Source of the DNA: Lachnospiraceae bacterium
GTDB lineage: Bacteria > Bacillota > Clostridia > Lachnospirales > Lachnospiraceae
Direction of reading: 5' to 3'
DNA: 64,000 nucleotides
NCBI GenBank assembly: GCA_017940415.1
Contig: JAGAYR010000027.1
Location: forward strand, 62,001-126,000
Below are positions 47,082 to 55,375 of the stretch, one piece after another (the first letter of the stretch is position 1; each line of letters starts with the position of its first letter). The translations under genes and the position numbers were made by a program. Below the pieces are notes generated by a model. That model had not been told where the DNA came from. It saw only the letters and a list, made by a program, of their open reading frames with translations, and ran no database searches.

Positions 47082-47780
47082 TTATTGAACCACCGATACC
47101 ATGCTGTGTCTCAAAACGGTATCGTGATATGTGTAGCCTTTCAAAAGTTCCTGAGCGACAAATCCGGATTCGTATTCATCACTCTCGGTCTGCATTACCG
47201 CATTGTGAAAGTTGGGATCGAATTCTTTTCCGACAGCTTCGATAGGCTTAACTCCTATCTTGTCAAGCTCATCCATAAGCTGTTTGTAGACCTTATCCAT
47301 TCCTACGACGAATGCATCATCCTTATCAGCTTCGTCTACGGTTGCAAAACCTCTTTCAAAATTATCAACGACGGGAAGGAGTTTTTCCAAAACCGATGCA
47401 GCTCCTCTGTCAAAGGACTGTGCTTTTTCTTTTTCGGAACGGTTTCTGAAATTCTCGAACTCCGCAAGCTGCCTCTTGGTCTTATCTTCCAGCTCTTCTA
47501 CCCTGGCCTTCAAGGCTTCTTTTTCCTTGTCGGCTTTCTGAGCTTTCTTCTCGGCCTTTTTCTCTGCCCAGGATTTCTTGCCTGCAGGCTCCTCTTCTTT
47601 CTCACCTTCGGAGCTTTCGGCTTCTTCGGATTCTTCCGCAATCTCTGCATCCTCTGCCTTAGCATCCTCTGCAGCAGCTTCTACCGCTTCTTCGAGTTCG
47701 GAAACATCTTCCGCCTTTTCCTCAGTCACGGTCTCACCCGTATCCTTATTTATCACTTTATCTGTCTTTTCTTCACTCAT
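47082..47780 (-). CDS. grpE: nucleotide exchange factor GrpE
   Basis: 232 residues, with a long acidic/Lys-rich N-terminal tail (residues 1-85, many Glu, Ala, Lys) ahead of the coiled-coil and the GrpE beta-domain (VEAVGKEFDPNFHNAVMQ is diagnostic). It releases ADP from DnaK. The acidic tail is longer than in many relatives. It follows hrcA by 18 bases; the ribosome binding site is weak and distant. Confidence 0.95.
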   Translation of the reverse strand: MSEEKTDKVINKDTGETVTEEKAEDVSELEEAVEAAAEDAKAEDAEIAEESEEAESSEGEKEEEPAGKKSWAEKKAEKKAQKADKEKEALKARVEELEDKTKRQLAEFENFRNRSEKEKAQSFDRGAASVLEKLLPVVDNFERGFATVDEADKDDAFVVGMDKVYKQLMDELDKIGVKPIEAVGKEFDPNFHNAVMQTESDEYESGFVAQELLKGYTYHDTVLRHSMVSVVQ

Positions 47781-47798
47781 TTACCAAGCAGATCCTTT

Positions 47799-48827
47799 CT
47801 AGTTATCTTTCTTATAAAGATCGTCGAGTCCGCTTCTTAAGGACTTCAGTGTTCCGACTACCTTGTCGTAATCCATTCGCTTGGGTCCGACGATACCTAT
47901 AGTTCCTTTCATTCCGCCTTCAAGTTCATAAGTTGCGGTTACGACGCTGCAGTCTTCCATGCCGCTCACCTTGTTCTCGCTTCCTATATAAACCTTGATG
48001 GCTTCATCTCCGTCCTCGCCTCCGATTATCAGTTCCTCCAGACCTTCTCTTTCTTCGAAAGTATTGATCAGGTGTCCTGCCTTCTCGGAATTATCGCTGA
48101 GTTCGGGATATTTCAATATGTTGTTTGCACCGCTGGTATAAACCTTGAGATCTTCTTCCGCGGAGATTGCCTCGGCTACCGCATCGATAACCTCGGAGAT
48201 AACTCCCGAATGGGATCCCGCCTGTGCCTTGAGTCCCGTGATCATGGAAAGTGATATCTCATCCATGGTCATGCCCGAGAGCTGTGTGTTGAGCATCAGG
48301 TTAAGCTTAAGAAGTGTTTCTTCATTAATCGGCTCGGTGACATCAACCACCTTGTTCTTGATGACATTTCCTTCCTTAACAACAACCGTCAGAAGGTGTT
48401 CGTCATCTATCCTCGACAGCTGAATGAACTTCAGCTTATTGCGGTTTGCGCTGGGTGCTGTGATCAGGGATGCGTACTGAGTATCCTTGGCAAGGAGCTT
48501 TACGACTCCCTTGAGCATATCCTCGAGTTTGTCCTGACGTTCCATAAGGACTTTCTTCATCTCGGATATCTCTCTGTCCTTGGCCTCCATCATGGTATCG
48601 ACGTAAAACCTGTATCCCTTATCGGAAGGAATACGTCCTGCGGAAGTGTGAGGCTGAAGAATATATCCCATTTCCTCAAGATCCGCCATCTCGTTTCTGA
48701 TGGTCGCCGAGCTCAGGTTAAGATCGGTGTACTTGGATATGGTTCTGCTTCCCACCGGCTCACCGGTTTCAAGATAATTGCGGATGATTGCCTGAAGTAT
48801 AGTGGCTTTTCTCTCATCCATTTCCAT
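47799..48827 (-). CDS. hrcA: heat-shock repressor HrcA
   Basis: 342 residues. Winged-helix N-terminus (LDERKATILQAIIRNYLETGEPVGSRTISKYTDLNLSSATIRNEM) and a GAF-like dimerisation core. It represses its own operon by binding CIRCE, and is kept active by chaperones. GGGAGG precedes the ATG. A perfect CIRCE lies 25 bases upstream. Confidence 0.96.
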   Translation of the reverse strand: MEMDERKATILQAIIRNYLETGEPVGSRTISKYTDLNLSSATIRNEMADLEEMGYILQPHTSAGRIPSDKGYRFYVDTMMEAKDREISEMKKVLMERQDKLEDMLKGVVKLLAKDTQYASLITAPSANRNKLKFIQLSRIDDEHLLTVVVKEGNVIKNKVVDVTEPINEETLLKLNLMLNTQLSGMTMDEISLSMITGLKAQAGSHSGVISEVIDAVAEAISAEEDLKVYTSGANNILKYPELSDNSEKAGHLINTFEEREGLEELIIGGEDGDEAIKVYIGSENKVSGMEDCSVVTATYELEGGMKGTIGIVGPKRMDYDKVVGTLKSLRSGLDDLYKKDN

Positions 48828-48851
48828 ATCCGTACCTCCCTTCCCAATCTG

Positions 48852-48878
48852 TTAGCACTCGTTTTAAAAGAGTGCTAA
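48852..48878 (-). promoter_or_regulatory. CIRCE operator
   Basis: TTAGCACTC-N9-GAGTGCTAA, a perfect match to the CIRCE consensus, located between about +9 and +35 of the predicted heat-shock transcript. Bound by HrcA. Confidence 0.97.
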
Positions 48879-48892
48879 CATCTACAAAAACT

Positions 48893-48921
48893 AAATTAGC
48901 ACTCCTCACCTATGGTGTCAA
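48893..48921 (-). promoter_or_regulatory. heat-shock operon promoter with CIRCE half-site
   Basis: Minus-strand -35 TTGACA (48916-48921), 17-base spacer, and -10 TAATTT (48893-48898). A lone half-CIRCE GAGTGCTAA (48896-48904) overlaps the spacer and -10, in addition to the complete CIRCE downstream. Confidence 0.75.
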
Positions 48922-48954
48922 CATATCATTTATGAAATATCATTAAAGAAAAAT

Positions 48955-48987
48955 AAAAAAAGACCGCACCGGATATCCGAAGCGGTC
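48955..48987 (-). terminator. terminator of the Lys/Ala-rich DUF6465-like gene
   Basis: Stem GACCGC/GCGGTC around a 14-base loop, followed by a long T-run on the minus strand. It separates that gene from the heat-shock promoter. Confidence 0.88.
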
Positions 48988-49009
48988 CTTTATATTTTTA
49001 TGGATAAGA

Positions 49010-49360
49010 TTAAAGGTTGAAATCTCCCTCAACATCGTTCATTACATAATAAACTTTGTTATCTTCGGGCTTAACATAGAGCTCAACCTTAGTGAGATCT
49101 GCAGTCTTCTTGCCAAGGTCATACTGCCAAACATTCTTAGCATTGCCTATAAGATCTGCTTCAGTATATTCTCTTCCGTCACTAAGCTGAAGAACTACCT
49201 TAGCCTTAAGCTCAGCCTTCTTGGCTGCGGGCTTCTTAGCTGCGGTTTTAGCTGCTGTAGCCTTCTTGGCTGCAGGCTTTTTCGCTGCCTTAGCTTCTGC
49301 CTTTACAGTTGCATCAGCCTTAACTTCGGGCTTAGCAATGGACTTCTTTTCGACTGCCAT
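49010..49360 (-). CDS. small Lys/Ala-rich protein (DUF6465-like)
   Basis: 116 residues. N-terminal half is a histone-H1-like array of Ala-Ala-Lys-Lys-Pro-Ala repeats, with a net positive charge. The C-terminal half (about 50-116, from KAKVVLQLSDGREYTEADL) is a compact folded domain that I associate with DUF6465. Nucleic acid binding is plausible from the tail. The start at 49360 has an AGGGAGATT site; a longer ORF start (49423) lacks one. It has its own promoter and terminator. Confidence 0.75.
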   Translation of the reverse strand: MAVEKKSIAKPEVKADATVKAEAKAAKKPAAKKATAAKTAAKKPAAKKAELKAKVVLQLSDGREYTEADLIGNAKNVWQYDLGKKTADLTKVELYVKPEDNKVYYVMNDVEGDFNL

Positions 49361-49428
49361 AATAATCTCCCTTCTGTCAATACCAATCCTTATAAAACTC
49401 CTCAGAGGACATATCCTCAACAAAGTCG

Positions 49429-49457
49429 AGTTTAATATAACGATTATTATTTGTCAA
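49429..49457 (-). promoter_or_regulatory. promoter TTGACA-N17-TAAACT of the Lys/Ala-rich gene
   Basis: Minus-strand -35 TTGACA (49452-49457), 17-base spacer, and -10 TAAACT (49429-49434). Leader of about 60 bases before the ATG at 49360. Confidence 0.65.
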
Positions 49458-49557
49458 CGAAGAATGCCCATTTTACGGGAAATTTCACGTTTTGGCAAAA
49501 CTTATGTTTTGCTATTATGGCAACCTCAGTTTCCACTTTTATGACGCAGGTGTCACT

Positions 49558-50415
49558 TTACAGTCCGAAATATTCGACCAGTTTTTCGTAATTTTTCTCG
49601 GCCTCCGTATATCCCTCGTTATAAAGATTCTTCAGATGTTCGGGGTTTTTATCGATCCTCTTGGTATCACTTTTTTCCTGAGGACGTATCACAAAAGCCT
49701 TTCCGTCTTTTTCCATCCGCGATAAGAATTTTAATTGCTCATTATATCTTACGTCGCGATCCTGCATCAGTTTCCATACATGAGGATATGCGGCATATCT
49801 CAGCTTAAGTGCGGTCAGCTCATATGCGGGGATAGGCTTTCTTACATATCCGACTTCCTTGGTAAGGATAACCAGGTTCTTATCATTTCCCGACATTACG
49901 GATCTTTCGATGGGAATGGCATCGCTTAATCCGCCGTCCAAGTACTTCTTGCCGTTCACCTTGACCATGTTTGCCACAAGGGGAAGTGAAGCGGATGCCC
50001 TGAGCTTATCCATGTTCTTGCCCCTGCAGCTCTTTAAGCGCATATATTCCGGCTTTCCGGTCTCCACATCCGTAACCACCGCATATGCACTTCCCTCATA
50101 TTTCTCATATGCTTCATGATCGAAGGGATTTAAGGTATTGGGAACGAGTCCGTAAGCTATATCCGTGTTGAACAGATTTCCGGTGGTAAGAAGAGATGGA
50201 ATTCCACAATACCACCTGGTATCAAGATAATCCACGCTTATATCGAATGCCCTGCCTCTCTGACCGGAAATGTAACTGGTCATATGGCACGCACCGGCAG
50301 AAACTCCGTAGATCGATGAGAACATGATCTTCTTATCCATGAGAAAATCAAGGACACCTGCCGTAAACAGTCCCTTCATCCCCCCGCCTTCAAGAACAAG
50401 TCCTCCGTTTATCAT
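49558..50415 (-). CDS. patatin-like phospholipase
   Basis: 285 residues. Oxyanion loop LEGGGMKGLF (10-18), nucleophile GVSAG (S39) and the catalytic DGG/A motif in KKYLDGGLSDAIP (D160). This Ser-Asp dyad hydrolyses acyl chains of membrane or storage lipids. There is no signal peptide, so it is cytosolic or membrane-associated. AAGGAG precedes the ATG, 12 bases from the aminotransferase stop on the same strand. Confidence 0.9.
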   Translation of the reverse strand: MINGGLVLEGGGMKGLFTAGVLDFLMDKKIMFSSIYGVSAGACHMTSYISGQRGRAFDISVDYLDTRWYCGIPSLLTTGNLFNTDIAYGLVPNTLNPFDHEAYEKYEGSAYAVVTDVETGKPEYMRLKSCRGKNMDKLRASASLPLVANMVKVNGKKYLDGGLSDAIPIERSVMSGNDKNLVILTKEVGYVRKPIPAYELTALKLRYAAYPHVWKLMQDRDVRYNEQLKFLSRMEKDGKAFVIRPQEKSDTKRIDKNPEHLKNLYNEGYTEAEKNYEKLVEYFGL

Positions 50416-50427
50416 CTCAAAATCTCC

Positions 50428-51618
50428 TTATTTGCCGTATTCTTCTTTTACAAACTTCTCGAGAACGGGCAATGATCTCTTAACCTTTTCGGTATCTATG
50501 CAGTAAGCCATTCTGAAAAATCCGGGTGCTCCGAAACTGTCTCCGGGCACAAGTACCAGATCGTATTTAAGTGCCTTCTGACAAAACGCAACAGAATCCT
50601 CTTCAAGCGCCTTCGGGAAAATATAGAAAGTTCCGCCGGGACGCACAACGGTAAAGCCCAGCTCTACCAGTTTATCATAGATAAGGTTCATGTTGGTCTC
50701 ATATACGGAAAGATCCGCAGTAAGATCGATATTCTCAGCAATTGCTCTCTGCATTATGGAAGAAGGACAGTTGTGTCCGATTCCCCTTGAGATCTGAACC
50801 GCCATGTTGACCAAAAGATCTGCTCCCTCTGCGGCGGGATTTACAGCCATGTATCCGATTCTTTCTCCGGGAAGCGAAAGTGACTTGGAGAAAGAATAGC
50901 AGCTGATGGTATTGTCATAGAACTTAGGAATCACAGGGGCTTCTTTTCCGTCAAAGACGATCTCCCTGTAAGGCTCATCGGAAATGATATAGATGGCATG
51001 AGAATACTTATTCTGTGCCTCCCTGAGGATGTCGGACAGCCTCTTTATTGTCTCCTCGGAATATACTATTCCCGAAGGATTATTGGGAGTATTGATGAGG
51101 ACCGCCATGGTCTTCTCATTTATCATCTTCTCGAATTCATCGAAATTGATCTGGAAAGTCTCAGTATCGGGACTTACAACCTTAAGCTCCGCACCCGTAA
51201 GATTTACATAGGGTCTGTACTCCGGGAAGAAGGGAGCAAAAGTGATGATCTCATCCCCTTCCTGAGCAACCAGCCTGAATGCATGTGCAAGAGCCGAAGC
51301 TGCCGCACTGGTCATGAAAATATGCTCTCTCTTGTAATCGATACCGAATCTTCTCTTTAAAGATGCCGCAACCGCATCCCTTGCTTCCGGAAGACCGGGA
51401 TTGGGAGAATATCCGTGAAGAGACCTGGAATCCAGAGTCTGAAGAAGCCTTATCATCGTCTCATTAATGGCATCCGGAACCGGAACCGACGGATTACCGA
51501 GACTATAATCGAACACATTCTCATATCCGATCTCCGCACCCCTTGCAGCCGCCTTTCCCGCAAGATCCCTTATAACCGACTTTGCCCCCAACATATCAAT
51601 ATATTTCTGTACGAGCAT
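50428..51618 (-). CDS. class I/II PLP-dependent aminotransferase
   Basis: 396 residues, fold type I. PLP lysine K245 in SFSKSLSLPGERIGY; NTPNNPSG and SDEPYREI are family motifs. An aspartate- or aromatic-type aminotransferase fits; the substrate cannot be told. AGGAG precedes the ATG at 51618. It forms an operon with the patatin gene. A strong hairpin lies upstream at 51724-51754. Confidence 0.87.
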   Translation of the reverse strand: MLVQKYIDMLGAKSVIRDLAGKAAARGAEIGYENVFDYSLGNPSVPVPDAINETMIRLLQTLDSRSLHGYSPNPGLPEARDAVAASLKRRFGIDYKREHIFMTSAAASALAHAFRLVAQEGDEIITFAPFFPEYRPYVNLTGAELKVVSPDTETFQINFDEFEKMINEKTMAVLINTPNNPSGIVYSEETIKRLSDILREAQNKYSHAIYIISDEPYREIVFDGKEAPVIPKFYDNTISCYSFSKSLSLPGERIGYMAVNPAAEGADLLVNMAVQISRGIGHNCPSSIMQRAIAENIDLTADLSVYETNMNLIYDKLVELGFTVVRPGGTFYIFPKALEEDSVAFCQKALKYDLVLVPGDSFGAPGFFRMAYCIDTEKVKRSLPVLEKFVKEEYGK

Positions 51619-51723
51619 ACCTGTCTCCTCTCGAAAAATGCTTCAATAAACAACACTTTCTTTATCTTAATCTGTAATCCAATGTATATCAAGTAAATCA
51701 CAGGATAACTCACATATATCTGC

Positions 51724-51754
51724 GGTGGTTTCAGGGCTTCGCCCTGAAATCACC
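51724..51754. repeat. 14-pair hairpin in the gap between the aminotransferase and the SRP RNA
   Basis: GGTGGTTTCAGGGC and its complement around a three-base TTC loop, with one G-T pair. There is no T-run on either strand, so it is not a classic terminator. It may be a small dispersed repeat element. The surrounding 315-base gap also holds the SRP RNA and its promoter. Confidence 0.5.
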
Positions 51755-51774
51755 ATGGGCATATGGACTTATGC

Positions 51775-51803
51775 TTGACTTGCACGTGATTTATTTATAA
51801 TAT
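51775..51803 (+). promoter_or_regulatory. SRP RNA promoter TTGACT-N17-TAATAT
   Basis: -35 TTGACT (51775-51780), 17-base spacer, -10 TAATAT (51798-51803). The start would be at about 51810, just before the 5' end of the RNA. Confidence 0.75.
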
Positions 51804-51810
51804 AGTTTCG

Positions 51811-51955
51811 TTGTGTGCAGAAAGCAGCTCATCATTCGGTCCTGCGCAGTGCGACACTGTGAACCGTGTCAGGTGGGGAACCAAGCAGCACTAAGCAGAA
51901 CGTCCATGTGCCGCAGATCAGCCGGGTGGTGAGTTGCTTCCTGCACACAATTTGT
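51811..51955 (+). ncRNA. ffs: signal recognition particle RNA (4.5S/scRNA type)
   Basis: The universal helix 8 is clear: GTCAGGTGGGGAACCAAGCAGCA has the GGAA tetraloop between GG and CC, the TCAGG and AGCAG symmetric loop strands, and their spacing. The ends TGTGCAG and CTGCACA pair (51814-51820 with 51941-51947). AAGCAGCTCATC pairs with GGTGAGTTGCTT, making a single long rod of about 140 nucleotides. The RNA binds Ffh and targets membrane proteins. TTTGTCTTTT follows as the terminator tail. It is intermediate in size between the 4.5S and the large Bacillus form. Confidence 0.93.
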
Positions 51956-51960
51956 CTTTT

Positions 51961-52884
51961 ATGTACGCTATGAACTTGCTGGATACTACACAATTCTATA
52001 AAGATTGCACCCTGTGCCCCAGAAACTGCCATGCGAACAGATATACCCTTGCAAACGGATACTGCCGCATGAGCGCGGAACTTTCCGTTGCCAAAATCTA
52101 CAAACACATGTGGGAAGAGCCCTGTATCACAGGCGAAGGCGGATCAGGCACGGTCTTTTTTTCCGGATGCAATCTCAATTGTCTGTTTTGTCAGAACGGT
52201 AAAATATCTCATGAAAACAAAGGCTTCGTTATGACAGCCTCTGTCCTCTCGGAATCTTTCCTCGAACTTCAGGAGAAAAAAGCATCAAATATCAATCTGG
52301 TTACCGGCGCATGTCATATCCCTCTGATAGTCAATGCTCTTATCATGGCCAAAAAGGACGGCCTGAATATCCCGGTAGTCTATAATTCAAGCGGTTATGA
52401 ATCCGTAAGCAGCCTTAAGCTCTTAGGTGGACTCGTAGATATCTACATGCCCGATTTCAAATACATGTCTGAGGAACTGAGCCTTAAATACAGCAAGGCT
52501 GCAGACTATCCCGAAATCGCCAAAAAAGCCATAGCCGAGATGTATTCCCAGACAGGTCCCGCCGTTATGGGTGACGACGGCCTCATGAAAAAAGGCGTTC
52601 TCGTAAGACATCTGGTTCTTCCAGATTCCGTACCCGATTCCAAGAAAGTACTCAGATACCTTAAAGAAACCTATGGCGACAATATAATCATCAGCATTAT
52701 GAACCAGTACACCCCCGTAGCTTCCGTCAAGGATCATCCCATCCTCGGAAGAAAAGTTACGGAAGACGAATACTCAAGGGTTGTGGAATTTGCAGATAAA
52801 ATAGGCATAGAAAAAGGCTTCGTCCAGGAGGGCGAAGCCGTAAGTGAGTCATTTATTCCGAATTGGGATCTGGTGGAAGATTAA
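51961..52884 (+). CDS. radical SAM protein (PflX/PflA-like, COG1313)
   Basis: About 307 residues. The radical SAM cluster motif GCNLNCLFC (CX3CX2C, C70/C74/C77) follows an N-terminal Cys set CTLCPRNC (C16, C19, C23) plus C35 and C55, typical of PflX-type proteins. The longer ORF start lies inside the SRP RNA, so I use the ATG at 51961; a second ATG follows at 51970. No ribosome binding site precedes either. The gene ends tail to tail with the PucR regulator, with a four-base overlap. Substrate unknown. Confidence 0.85.
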   Translation: MYAMNLLDTTQFYKDCTLCPRNCHANRYTLANGYCRMSAELSVAKIYKHMWEEPCITGEGGSGTVFFSGCNLNCLFCQNGKISHENKGFVMTASVLSESFLELQEKKASNINLVTGACHIPLIVNALIMAKKDGLNIPVVYNSSGYESVSSLKLLGGLVDIYMPDFKYMSEELSLKYSKAADYPEIAKKAIAEMYSQTGPAVMGDDGLMKKGVLVRHLVLPDSVPDSKKVLRYLKETYGDNIIISIMNQYTPVASVKDHPILGRKVTEDEYSRVVEFADKIGIEKGFVQEGEAVSESFIPNWDLVED

Positions 52885-53963
52885 AGCTTATCTTCCATCC
52901 TCTTCAAATAGTTTTCAACCATAAGCGCGATCTTAAAGGTAACGGCATCATCGAAATTTCTCAGATCCAGTCCCGTTATCTTCTGAAGCTTTTCAATCCT
53001 GTAAACAAGTGTGTTACGGTGAATGAAAAGATGTCTCGATGTCTCCGATACATTCAGGTTATTCTCAAAGAACATCTTAATGGTGCCTCTTGATTCCTCA
53101 TCAAGATCCTCAAGAATGCCCCCGTCGAACACCTCCTGTAAGAACATCTGGCAAAGGGGTATCGGAAGCTGATAAATAAGCCTTCCTATACCGAGGCTGG
53201 TATAAGCGGCCACTTCCTGCTCGGCATAGAAAATAGAACCTACGTCCATTGCCATTTTTGCTTCCTTGTATGACTTGGAAACATCCTTAAGCTCACTGAC
53301 CACGGTTCCGTAAGAAACCTTCGCGGACAGCATGGCTTCCGTATTAAGGCTGGACACGATGGTTCTTGCCACAGACTCCAGTTCCTCATCACTCTGATCT
53401 TCTTTGAGACACTTTATAAGGATCAGGGTATTTTCATCAACACTGGTGATAACATCCCCGCCCTGAGGTGCAAACAATCCCTTAAGCAGATCTTTTACGA
53501 TACTGTCATTATCCTTCTTAAAAGAAACCAGATAAACGCATCTGGGTACACTTACTTCTATCTTCAGCTTTTTGGCGCGGTTATAGATATCAATGAGAAG
53601 GAGATTATCCAGAATAAGATTCTGATAGAAATTCCCCTTATCATCCCTTTCCCTGTAAGCATCCATCAGATCCGTCAGCTGAGCCACACATATGCGGGCA
53701 GTCTGATAGGTATCATCCTTGGACGCATCGCACGCAAGGACATATTTGGTCTCATCGTCCTCCGTGACCTTAAGGAAATATATCCCCCCCGATTCCTGGG
53801 AGTCCGCCTGGGATCCCGCAAAATCTCTGACAATTCTTTCATCCGCCTCGGGGCCATCCACAGAAACAACCTGATTTCCCTGGGGATCATATAAAGAAAT
53901 TCCGACCTTGGTTATAGCCTGAAGTCCGCTGATGCTCTTTAGTAATATCTGATTTGTGATCAT
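52881..53963 (-). CDS. PucR/CdaR-type transcriptional regulator
   Basis: 360 residues. The C-terminal HTH of the PucR family is clear: FFENNLNVSETSRHLFIHRNTLVYRIEKLQKITGLDLRNFDDAV (about 297-340). Ahead of it is a GGDEF-like degenerate domain and an N-terminal ligand-sensing region (ISGLQAITKVGISLYDPQGNQVV) like sugar-diacid regulators. It follows the terminator of the MsmX-like gene, so it is probably a separate transcription unit. GGAGAAG precedes the ATG. Confidence 0.85.
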   Translation of the reverse strand: MITNQILLKSISGLQAITKVGISLYDPQGNQVVSVDGPEADERIVRDFAGSQADSQESGGIYFLKVTEDDETKYVLACDASKDDTYQTARICVAQLTDLMDAYRERDDKGNFYQNLILDNLLLIDIYNRAKKLKIEVSVPRCVYLVSFKKDNDSIVKDLLKGLFAPQGGDVITSVDENTLILIKCLKEDQSDEELESVARTIVSSLNTEAMLSAKVSYGTVVSELKDVSKSYKEAKMAMDVGSIFYAEQEVAAYTSLGIGRLIYQLPIPLCQMFLQEVFDGGILEDLDEESRGTIKMFFENNLNVSETSRHLFIHRNTLVYRIEKLQKITGLDLRNFDDAVTFKIALMVENYLKRMEDKL

Positions 53964-53984
53964 TATCTTCTCCGAATCTGATAT

Positions 53985-54021
53985 TAAAAAAACATCCCGG
54001 GCCTAGCATAAGCCCGGGATG
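53985..54021 (-). terminator. Rho-independent terminator after the sugar ATPase gene
   Basis: Stem CATCCCGGGC/GCCCGGGATG, nine-base loop, then a run of seven T on the minus strand. It isolates the PucR gene from the ATPase gene. Confidence 0.92.
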
Positions 54022-54037
54022 AGGGTTCGTAAAAAGA

Positions 54038-55150
54038 TTAGTTGGTGATAACCTTCTCGGTCTCCTTATCGAATACGTGGATCTTCTCGATATCGATTGC
54101 GAATCTGATGTTATCGCCGGGTCTTGCATTTGTACGAGGATCGACTCTTGCAGTGATAGGGAACTCCTCGAGATCGAAGTAAAGGAATACTTCTGCACCC
54201 ATAAGCTCGTAAACCTTAACAACTGACTCGAATACGCTTGCAGGTGAAGTCTCGATATACATCTCTGAATCGTAAACATCCTCAGGTCTGATACCGAAGG
54301 TAACGATCTTTCCGTCATATCCGCCCTCGATGAGCTTCTTGCTCTTTGCGGGAGGAAGGGGAATCATGTGACCTGCGATCTCAAGGTTAGCAACATCGCC
54401 GTCAACAACTACGGTAGCATCAAGGAAGTTCATCTGAGGTGATCCCATGAATCCTGCAACGAAGAGGTTGCAAGGCTTGTCATAGAGATTCTGAGGAGAA
54501 TCAACCTGCTGAACGATACCGTCCTTCATAACGACGATTCTGTCGCCGAGGGTCATAGCCTCTGTCTGGTCGTGGGTAACGTAGATGATGGTGGTGCCGA
54601 GTCTCTGATGAAGCTTTGCGATCTCGATTCTCATCTGTACACGAAGCTTTGCATCGAGGTTGGAGAGAGGCTCGTCCATGAGGAATACCTTAGGATTACG
54701 TACGATAGCACGTCCCATAGCAACACGCTGTCTCTGTCCACCGGAAAGAGCCTTAGGTCTACGGTCGAGGAGAGAGGTGAGGTCGAGGATACGAGCTGCC
54801 TCTTTAACCATCTTGTCAATCTGATCCTTGGGAACCTTACGAAGCTTAAGGCCGAATGCCATGTTATCGTAAACGGTCATGTGAGGATACAGAGCGTAAT
54901 TCTGGAAAACCATCGCGATATCACGATCCTTGGGCTCAACATCGTTCATGAGCTTGTCGCCGATGTAAAGCTCACCGCCGGAGATATCTTCAAGACCTGC
55001 GATCATACGGAGGGTAGTTGACTTACCGCATCCGGAAGGTCCTACGAAAATGATGAACTCCTGGTCATTGATCTCCAGGTTGAAATCCTTAACTGCTTCG
55101 AAGCCGTTGGGATAAACCTTGGTGATATGCTTAAGTGAAAGACTTGCCAT
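54038..55150 (-). CDS. MsmX/UgpC-like multi-sugar ABC ATPase
   Basis: 370 residues. Walker A GPSGCGKST (37-45), LSGGQ at 135-139, Walker B FLMDEPLSNLD (E160), and a C-terminal TOBE region with GIRPEDVYD. This type energises several CUT1 sugar importers in trans. None of its neighbours is a permease, while the importer at 12.7-16.1 kb has no ATPase, so it is a good candidate partner. AAAGGAG precedes the ATG with a long spacer. It has its own promoter. Confidence 0.92.
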   Translation of the reverse strand: MASLSLKHITKVYPNGFEAVKDFNLEINDQEFIIFVGPSGCGKSTTLRMIAGLEDISGGELYIGDKLMNDVEPKDRDIAMVFQNYALYPHMTVYDNMAFGLKLRKVPKDQIDKMVKEAARILDLTSLLDRRPKALSGGQRQRVAMGRAIVRNPKVFLMDEPLSNLDAKLRVQMRIEIAKLHQRLGTTIIYVTHDQTEAMTLGDRIVVMKDGIVQQVDSPQNLYDKPCNLFVAGFMGSPQMNFLDATVVVDGDVANLEIAGHMIPLPPAKSKKLIEGGYDGKIVTFGIRPEDVYDSEMYIETSPASVFESVVKVYELMGAEVFLYFDLEEFPITARVDPRTNARPGDNIRFAIDIEKIHVFDKETEKVITN

Positions 55151-55213
55151 ATTTTTTAATACTCCTTTCAGAATACCTGTTTATGACGGACATGCCGCCC
55201 AATACATGTATGA

Positions 55214-55241
55214 AGTATACTATCCAAGCCACTCCTTGCAA
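55214..55241 (-). promoter_or_regulatory. promoter TTGCAA-N16-TATACT of the sugar ATPase gene
   Basis: Minus-strand -35 TTGCAA (55236-55241), 16-base spacer, and -10 TATACT (55214-55219). The remaining 150 bases of this intergenic region are AT-rich and hold a weak TTTTGAC-N4-GTCAAAA hairpin (55355-55372) past the DUF624 stop. Confidence 0.65.
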
Positions 55242-55375
55242 ATAACCGAGATAAACAAACTTTTGCCCTTGGTTTAGTCATTTTGCCATGGAAAATAAAA
55301 AAAAAATAAATATATTGGCAAATTGTCCAAGCATTACCAATGGGCTTTCGTCGTTTTGACAGTAGTCAAAAAGAC

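Noticed and set aside
51832..52107. Minus-strand ORF across the SRP RNA and the radical SAM start
   Set aside because: It lies opposite a clear SRP RNA and the real gene; it has no recognisable domain.
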